The notes under the pieces were generated by a model. It ran no database searches. It was not told the DNA's origin and saw nothing but the letters and a program-made list of their open reading frames with translations. Below are positions 6,549-10,475 of a DNA stretch of 10,475 nucleotides, in pieces. Position numbers and translations under genes: made by a program. Source of the stretch: Firmicutes bacterium CAG:882 (GTDB lineage Bacteria; Bacillota; Clostridia; Lachnospirales; Lachnospiraceae); NCBI GenBank assembly GCA_000435595.1, contig FR895377.1:1-10475 (forward strand), given 5' to 3'. Every line of letters begins with the position of its first letter. The first letter of the stretch is position 1.

Positions 6549-8699
6549 TTACATCATTCCGGTGTCTTCCATGCGTTCCTCAACAAAGTGATTAATCTTC
6601 ATGAAAGGAATACGGATTACAAGTCCTATAACAAGTGCGGCAACGGAGAACAGCATGAGCTGGGCGAGGTTGGCGATATATGCGGTTCCGTACATGCCTG
6701 CCACTGTCTCACGCATCGCATTGATTGCGTAAGGGAATGGGAAGAAAATGTATATGTTCTGGTATACCTGCGGAAGCATCTCGATAGGGAAGGTTCCGCT
6801 CGAACCGGCAATCTGGAGAACCATTACAACAACCGCGAGTGCTTTTCCAAGGTCGCCAAAGGAGATTGCAAGTGAATATATAAGCAGTGTAAAAGTAAAG
6901 CTTGCCAGTACGGCAACAAGATAAAATAATCCCGGCTCTAATACCTGACTGTGAAGAAGATGTATGTCACCTATTGCCACAATAGCTGCCTGAATCTGTC
7001 CAAGCACGAAGAAGGTGAGATAGCGGCCGAAGAACAGGTGTCTCGGCTTTACGTTCTCAAGTCCGTCGGCGTCGGCATGTACCTTAACAAGTGATACAAG
7101 AAGTGTTCCGCCTACCCACAGAGCAAGTATGGTATAGAAAGGAGTCATACCTGAACCATAGTTTTCAACAGGATATATCTCCTCTGTTGTCATGTTAACA
7201 GGTTCGGCAAAGAATTCACCGTATGTCTCGGAATCACCTCCGAGGAACTGTGTAACCATATTTATCTTGTCGCTCTCAGAAGTGCTGTCCATCCAGTCGA
7301 TTACCTCGTCAAGCTCAGCTATGACATTGGCGATAACGGTCTGTATCTGTGAAAGGCTTTCATTTGACTTGTCAACAGTGGTCTCGACACCTGAAAGTAT
7401 CTCCGTTGCGTCATTGAGAGCACTTGTGAGGCTGCTCATGATGCTGTTGACGCTTGAGAGTGTCTGTGATATTGAATCGTTGAGACTTATAAGCTGTGGC
7501 TCAACGCTGTTGACATAGCTGGAGTTAAGGTCGTCTATCTGCTTTTTGCAGGAGTCGATGGATGACTTGATGCCGGATATCAGGTTATTGACGGCAGCCT
7601 GTGTGAGTGTTCCGTTTCCTGCCTGCGAGGTGATTGCGGAGACGGTATTTAAAAGCTGGGTTACAACGGCATCGAGAACTCCGAGCTCAGGAACCTCAAC
7701 TGACTCCGACTGTCTGGCGTAGTACTTGGCTACAAGCACCTTGAGGGTTTTCATCTGTGTGCTGAGCTGCGTTATATCGGCGTTTAACTGCGACACGCTG
7801 TTGGCAAGTGCCTGTGAATCCTGTGCGAGAGTTGTGGTGTCAAGCAGAGCGGATATATTGTTAAGAGATTCCGACATATCATTAAGTGTGGACTTGAATT
7901 GCTCGCTGAAGGTGTTCAGTGCAGCTCTGCTGTTGGAGAAAGAAGCCTGGGCATTGCTTAAGCTTGACGTTGCGCTGCTTATGCCGGAGGCAAGGCTGCT
8001 TATCTCAGAGCTTGTATCACTCAGATTGCCGGTAAGCTGAGTGTTGCCGTTAACCAACAATGTGAGTGTATCATTGTATGCTGAGAGATTCTCCTGAAGG
8101 CTTACAAGCTTGTCGTGAAGAGTTGCCGTGCGCTCGCCCTCGTTAATGTCATCTGATACGGTGTTGGTCTGGGTGAAGATTGTGCTCACGACAACCTCTA
8201 TGAACTTGGTATTGATTGTCTGCTGGAGTGAGCCGACTGCCGTGTCCGTAATCTTGGTGGCGATGGCATTCTTCTTCTCGTTCTCATAATATGTAATTGA
8301 AGGGTGCCTGAAGTCTGTGTCGAATACCGTATACATGCTCTCGGTAAAATCGGAGCTTATCGTGACGCATGCGTAGTAGTCGCCGGCCTCGACGCCTGCT
8401 ATCGCCTCCTCCAATGTGTCGCACGCAATCCAGTCTATGCTGTCGTTGGTCTCTAACTCCTTGAGGACATCCGCACCCATATTCTTATAGGTGCCGTCGG
8501 AGAGTGTGCAGCCCTCATCGGCTGAGGCTATTGCAATCTTGATGTTGGATGTATTGCCGTAAGGATCGTGGTTGGAGTAAATGTTAAACCACGCATACAG
8601 AGACGGCAGTATACATAGACCGAGTGCAATCACGAGGGCAAAAGGGCTTCTCACAAGCCTCTTTAAGTCGCGGACAAAGATGGTAAATATGTTTTTCAT
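6549..8699 (-). CDS. yhgE: YhgE/Pip family membrane protein (promoter-proximal paralogue)
   Basis: This is a 716-residue protein with the same architecture as the one at 3490-5637. It has an N-terminal membrane segment at about 17-37 followed by SLYAWFNIYSNHDPYG, the shared early motif GVEAGDYYACVTIS, and YYENEKKNAIATKITDTA. A long extracytoplasmic domain full of Ser, Thr, Asn and Leu heptad-like stretches follows. The C-terminal membrane region starts near YPVENYGSGMTPFYTILALWVGG (about 505 on), with further segments and the FPIEMLP turn also present in the paralogue. The two agree well at both ends and poorly in the middle, so the outer domains may have different partners. The ATG at 8699 follows AAAGGA with a 7-base gap. 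It is the first gene of the - strand operon, read from the promoter at 8782-8809, and is separated from the next gene by structured repeat copy 2. Confidence 0.92.
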   Translation of the reverse strand: MKNIFTIFVRDLKRLVRSPFALVIALGLCILPSLYAWFNIYSNHDPYGNTSNIKIAIASADEGCTLSDGTYKNMGADVLKELETNDSIDWIACDTLEEAIAGVEAGDYYACVTISSDFTESMYTVFDTDFRHPSITYYENEKKNAIATKITDTAVGSLQQTINTKFIEVVVSTIFTQTNTVSDDINEGERTATLHDKLVSLQENLSAYNDTLTLLVNGNTQLTGNLSDTSSEISSLASGISSATSSLSNAQASFSNSRAALNTFSEQFKSTLNDMSESLNNISALLDTTTLAQDSQALANSVSQLNADITQLSTQMKTLKVLVAKYYARQSESVEVPELGVLDAVVTQLLNTVSAITSQAGNGTLTQAAVNNLISGIKSSIDSCKKQIDDLNSSYVNSVEPQLISLNDSISQTLSSVNSIMSSLTSALNDATEILSGVETTVDKSNESLSQIQTVIANVIAELDEVIDWMDSTSESDKINMVTQFLGGDSETYGEFFAEPVNMTTEEIYPVENYGSGMTPFYTILALWVGGTLLVSLVKVHADADGLENVKPRHLFFGRYLTFFVLGQIQAAIVAIGDIHLLHSQVLEPGLFYLVAVLASFTFTLLIYSLAISFGDLGKALAVVVMVLQIAGSSGTFPIEMLPQVYQNIYIFFPFPYAINAMRETVAGMYGTAYIANLAQLMLFSVAALVIGLVIRIPFMKINHFVEERMEDTGMM

Positions 8700-8739
8700 G
8701 ATTATATCCTTTCCTTTTACTGAGAGCTTCCTTATTAAG

Positions 8740-8762
8740 ATGATGTTGGGGTCAAAACATGT
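8740..8762 (-). repeat. 23-bp repeat, copy B
   Basis: This is identical to the 23 bp at 8-30, on the opposite strand. On the - strand it lies between the predicted transcription start (about 8775) and the first YhgE/Pip start codon, so here it would be in the 5' leader. Because the copies face each other across 8.7 kb, they could also act as sites for inversion or recombination. Confidence 0.7.
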
Positions 8763-8781
8763 TACGAATTATCTTAACTTT

Positions 8782-8809
8782 ATTATAAAGGTTATATGCT
8801 TACAGTCAA
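8782..8809 (-). promoter_or_regulatory. Sigma-70-type promoter of the YhgE operon
   Basis: On the - strand a -35 box TTGACT (8804-8809) and a perfect -10 box TATAAT (8782-8787) are 16 bases apart. The predicted transcript starts near 8775 and has a leader of about 75 bases that contains 23-bp repeat copy B. A second possible promoter lies further upstream on the same strand: the right half of the palindromic operator as -35 (TGGTCA) with TGCTATCAT as an extended -10, 16 bases apart. Confidence 0.7.
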
Positions 8810-8868
8810 TGTGATATTGTAACAATAAGTGTTCGGTCAACGTCCTTTATGATAGCATATATTACATA

Positions 8869-8885
8869 AATGACCAGTGGTCATT
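8869..8885. promoter_or_regulatory. TetR-like palindromic operator
   Basis: AATGACCAGTGGTCATT is a perfect palindrome with 8-bp arms around one central G. Size and symmetry fit a TetR-family operator, and YhgE/Pip genes are often found next to TetR-type regulators. No such regulator is encoded in the window, so the protein would act from elsewhere. The site overlaps a possible distal -35 box for the YhgE operon and lies about 100 bases upstream of the predicted atp -35 box. The surrounding region 8700-9088 (389 bases) shows no credible gene. Confidence 0.6.
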
Positions 8886-8984
8886 CTATAAAATTTTTTT
8901 TAAATTTATTGTTTTCCCTATTTTCAACCGGTGTTTCGTACTATATGAATGAATAAAAAGTACCAGATAAAATATTTTTTGGGC

Positions 8985-9012
8985 TTGCATTTTTAAATTT
9001 TGTGAGTAAAAT
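8985..9012 (+). promoter_or_regulatory. Probable promoter of the ATP synthase operon
   Basis: A -35 box TTGCAT (8985-8990) and a -10 box TAAAAT (9007-9012) are 16 bases apart, with AT-rich DNA upstream that could act as an UP element. The transcript would start near 9019 and have a leader of about 70 bases. That leader contains a small hairpin, GTGC (9031-9034) with GCAC (9042-9045). Confidence 0.5.
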
Positions 9013-9088
9013 ATGTGAATGTATTAGTGAGTGCAAAAACGGCACCCGCATTCTACATAAAACTAAATAAAAAGAAAGGAGTGAGTTC

Positions 9089-9781
9089 ATGGGAGATTTG
9101 AAGGAAAAGATAATGGAAGAACTCAACTGCGAGACAGTCTTTACCATTCATATCGGAAATTTTAATATTCCGATTGCCGAGTCGACGGTGATTACATGGG
9201 TTATCATGGCTATTCTTTTGGTACTGTGTATTTTCCTCACAAGAGGACTTAAGGTTAAGAATGTAAGTAAGAGACAGCTTGTGGCGGAATCCATTGTGGG
9301 ATGGCTTGAGAAGTTCGTAATCGGAATGACAGGGGAAGAGGGAAAAGCTTTCGTACCTTATCTGTGTTCAGTACTTCTGTACATAGGCTTTGCCAATCTG
9401 ATTGGACTTTGCGGAGTTAAGCCTCCGACTAAGGATCTCAATGTAACGGCAGCCCTTGCCGTCATGAGTATTGTGCTTGTACAGTATGCAGGAATACATA
9501 AGAAGGGCTTTAAGGGGTGGCTTAAGAGCTTTACACAGCCTATGGCGATTGTCACACCGATCAATATCCTTGAGTTATTCATCAAGCCGCTTTCACTTTG
9601 TATGCGACTTTTTGGTAACGTGTTAGGTGCGTTCGTCATTATGGAGCTGTTAAAGTCTTTAATTCCGGTTGTATTGCCGGTACCATTCAGCTTTTACTTT
9701 GATATTTTTGACGGTTTAATTCAGGCATACGTATTTGTATTTTTAACATCACTTTATATTAAGGAAGCAGTCGAAGAGTAG
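9089..9781 (+). CDS. atpB: F-type ATP synthase F0 subunit a
   Basis: This is a 230-residue integral membrane protein that forms the ion half-channels next to the c-ring. The signature PLSLCMRLFGNVLGAF carries the essential arginine R173 (counterpart of E. coli R210), and the last helix has GLIQAYVFVFLTSLYI with the conserved Q212. Five to six membrane segments are visible: about 33-51, 90-108, 118-136, 155-190 and 200-225. GGAG precedes the ATG at 9089 by about 8 bases. It is the first gene of the operon, with no atpI-like gene upstream; subunits c and b follow. The - strand open frame inside it is a shadow. Confidence 0.97.
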   Translation: MGDLKEKIMEELNCETVFTIHIGNFNIPIAESTVITWVIMAILLVLCIFLTRGLKVKNVSKRQLVAESIVGWLEKFVIGMTGEEGKAFVPYLCSVLLYIGFANLIGLCGVKPPTKDLNVTAALAVMSIVLVQYAGIHKKGFKGWLKSFTQPMAIVTPINILELFIKPLSLCMRLFGNVLGAFVIMELLKSLIPVVLPVPFSFYFDIFDGLIQAYVFVFLTSLYIKEAVEE

Positions 9782-9813
9782 GACTGCATACACCACAAAT
9801 TATAATATCAACA

Positions 9814-9837
9814 TGCCGCAGGGCGGCAGAACGGAGG
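9814..9837 (+). promoter_or_regulatory. Hairpin and strong ribosome binding site before atpE
   Basis: In the 61-base gap after atpB, TGCCGC (9814-9819) and GCGGCA (9823-9828) form a 6-bp hairpin with a 3-base loop, followed by GGAGG (9833-9837) 5 bases before the atpE ATG. The c subunit is needed in about tenfold excess over a. In E. coli the atpB-atpE gap raises atpE translation, and this layout could do the same by a different structure. That role is inference. Confidence 0.5.
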
Positions 9838-9842
9838 AAAAT

Positions 9843-10061
9843 ATGGGAATTGCATTAGGAGCAGGAATTGCAGCATTAGCATGTATAGGAGCAGGTATCG
9901 GTATCGGTATCGCAGCAGGTAAGGCAACAGAGGCAGTCGCAAGACAGCCTGAGGCAGAGAGCAAGATCACAAAGCTTTTACTTTTAGGTGGTGCGCTTGC
10001 AGAGGCAACCGCTATTTACGGTTTCGTTGTAGCTATCCTTATTATCATCTTACTTGGTTAA
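9843..10061 (+). CDS. atpE: F-type ATP synthase F0 subunit c
   Basis: This is a 72-residue hairpin of two membrane helices that assembles into the rotor ring. The first helix has the glycine-rich packing motif GAGIGIGIAAG, the polar loop is ARQPEAE, and the second helix carries the ion-binding carboxylate E54 in GGALAEATAIYGF. Compared with the Na+-binding c subunit of Ilyobacter, the coupling Gln is replaced by I21 and the Ser after the Glu is A55, while T56 and Y59 are kept. This points to H+ rather than Na+ coupling. The ATG at 9843 is chosen for the GGAGG 5 bases upstream; an in-frame ATG at 9813 would add 10 non-family residues and lies at the hairpin. It precedes atpF by 38 bases. Confidence 0.97.
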   Translation: MGIALGAGIAALACIGAGIGIGIAAGKATEAVARQPEAESKITKLLLLGGALAEATAIYGFVVAILIIILLG

Positions 10062-10099
10062 TCAGGTTAGAAAAAAATATCAGATAAGGAGAGGATAGC

Positions 10100-10475
10100 A
10101 TGTTAAGATTAGATATTAATCTGTTATTTACCGTTATCAACCTGATTATCATCTATGTAATCATTCGTAAGCTTTTATTTAAGCCGGTGAAGAAAATCAT
10201 CGCACAGCGTGAGACTGATATCAACAAGCAGTACGAGGATGCAAAGGCGACTCAGGACAATGCGGATGCACTTAAGGTACAGTATGAGCAGGCATTGAGC
10301 GGAGCACAGGAAGAGAAGGCAGCAGTTATAAGCGATGCAAGAGTCAAGGCAGGAGCAGAGTATGACAGAATCGTTGCAGATGCCAGGACAGCAGCAGATA
10401 AGCTTATGGATGATGCGAGAAAAGAAGCAGCTAAGGAACAGGAGAAGACCATCAAGCAGGCTAAGGATCAGATTG
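10100..10475 (+). CDS. atpF: F-type ATP synthase F0 subunit b, truncated by the window edge
   Basis: The first 125 residues are present and the frame is still open at the window end. One N-terminal membrane helix (about 8-27, LLFTVINLIIIYVIIRKLLF) is followed by the usual KPV turn and a long charged Ala, Lys, Glu and Asp-rich helix. This is the peripheral-stalk dimerisation region, for example QRETDINKQYEDAKA and AAKEQEKTIKQAKDQ. The family is usually about 160-170 residues, so roughly 40 are missing. AAGGAGAGG lies about 6 bases before the ATG. Position after atpB and atpE confirms the call; atpH, A, G, D and C would be expected beyond the edge. Confidence 0.95.
   Translation, partial: MLRLDINLLFTVINLIIIYVIIRKLLFKPVKKIIAQRETDINKQYEDAKATQDNADALKVQYEQALSGAQEEKAAVISDARVKAGAEYDRIVADARTAADKLMDDARKEAAKEQEKTIKQAKDQI

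Noticed and set aside
8700..9088. A hidden small gene in the yhgE-atpB intergenic region
   Set aside because: The open frames there lack ribosome binding sites and overlap promoter and operator signals.
1..10475. CRISPR array, tRNA, rRNA or prophage genes
   Set aside because: No spaced direct repeats of CRISPR type, tRNA-like cloverleaf with conserved arms, rRNA sequence or phage protein motif was seen.

Overview
The window looks like a chromosomal segment from an anaerobic Bacillota of the Lachnospiraceae type. The signs are moderate GC with AT-rich intergenic DNA, strong AGGAGG-type ribosome binding sites, a sensor kinase of a form common in that family, a pectin-type GH105 hydrolase, paired YhgE/Pip proteins, and an F-type ATP synthase operon that begins directly with subunit a. 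The family is an inference; I cannot place genus or species, although a pectin-using gut lineage would fit.

Layout. Positions 1-242 hold a 23-bp repeat (copy A), a roughly 145-bp highly structured repeat (copy 1) and a 12-bp tandem repeat that doubles the Shine-Dalgarno of the next gene. Then come an OmpR-type response regulator (243-926) and its histidine kinase (955-2196) on the + strand. They end at a large bidirectional hairpin facing a convergent GH105 gene (2269-3396, - strand) that has its own promoter and an abutting palindrome. Upstream of that, a - strand operon runs from 8699 down to 3490: a YhgE/Pip membrane protein, a gap holding structured repeat copy 2, a two-TM membrane protein with a Lys-rich tail, and a second YhgE/Pip protein that overlaps it by 8 bases. 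The 8700-9088 intergenic region is divergent: it carries the promoter of the YhgE operon, 23-bp repeat copy B, a TetR-like palindromic operator and the promoter of the ATP synthase operon. The + strand then holds atpB, atpE and a truncated atpF.

How the genes may work together. The two-component pair senses an extracytoplasmic cue through a domain of about 120 residues. The YhgE operon probably works at the cell envelope, and the palindrome upstream suggests control by a TetR-type repressor encoded elsewhere. GH105 acts in the cytoplasm on unsaturated oligogalacturonide or rhamnogalacturonide products. The ATP synthase genes are core metabolism and appear H+-type from the c-subunit site residues.

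The most interesting signal is non-coding. The two structured repeats differ in primary sequence, yet all of their predicted helices are kept by compensatory changes. They look like members of an RNA or DNA family constrained by structure. One copy lies antisense inside the YhgE operon, bounded by its own inverted repeat.
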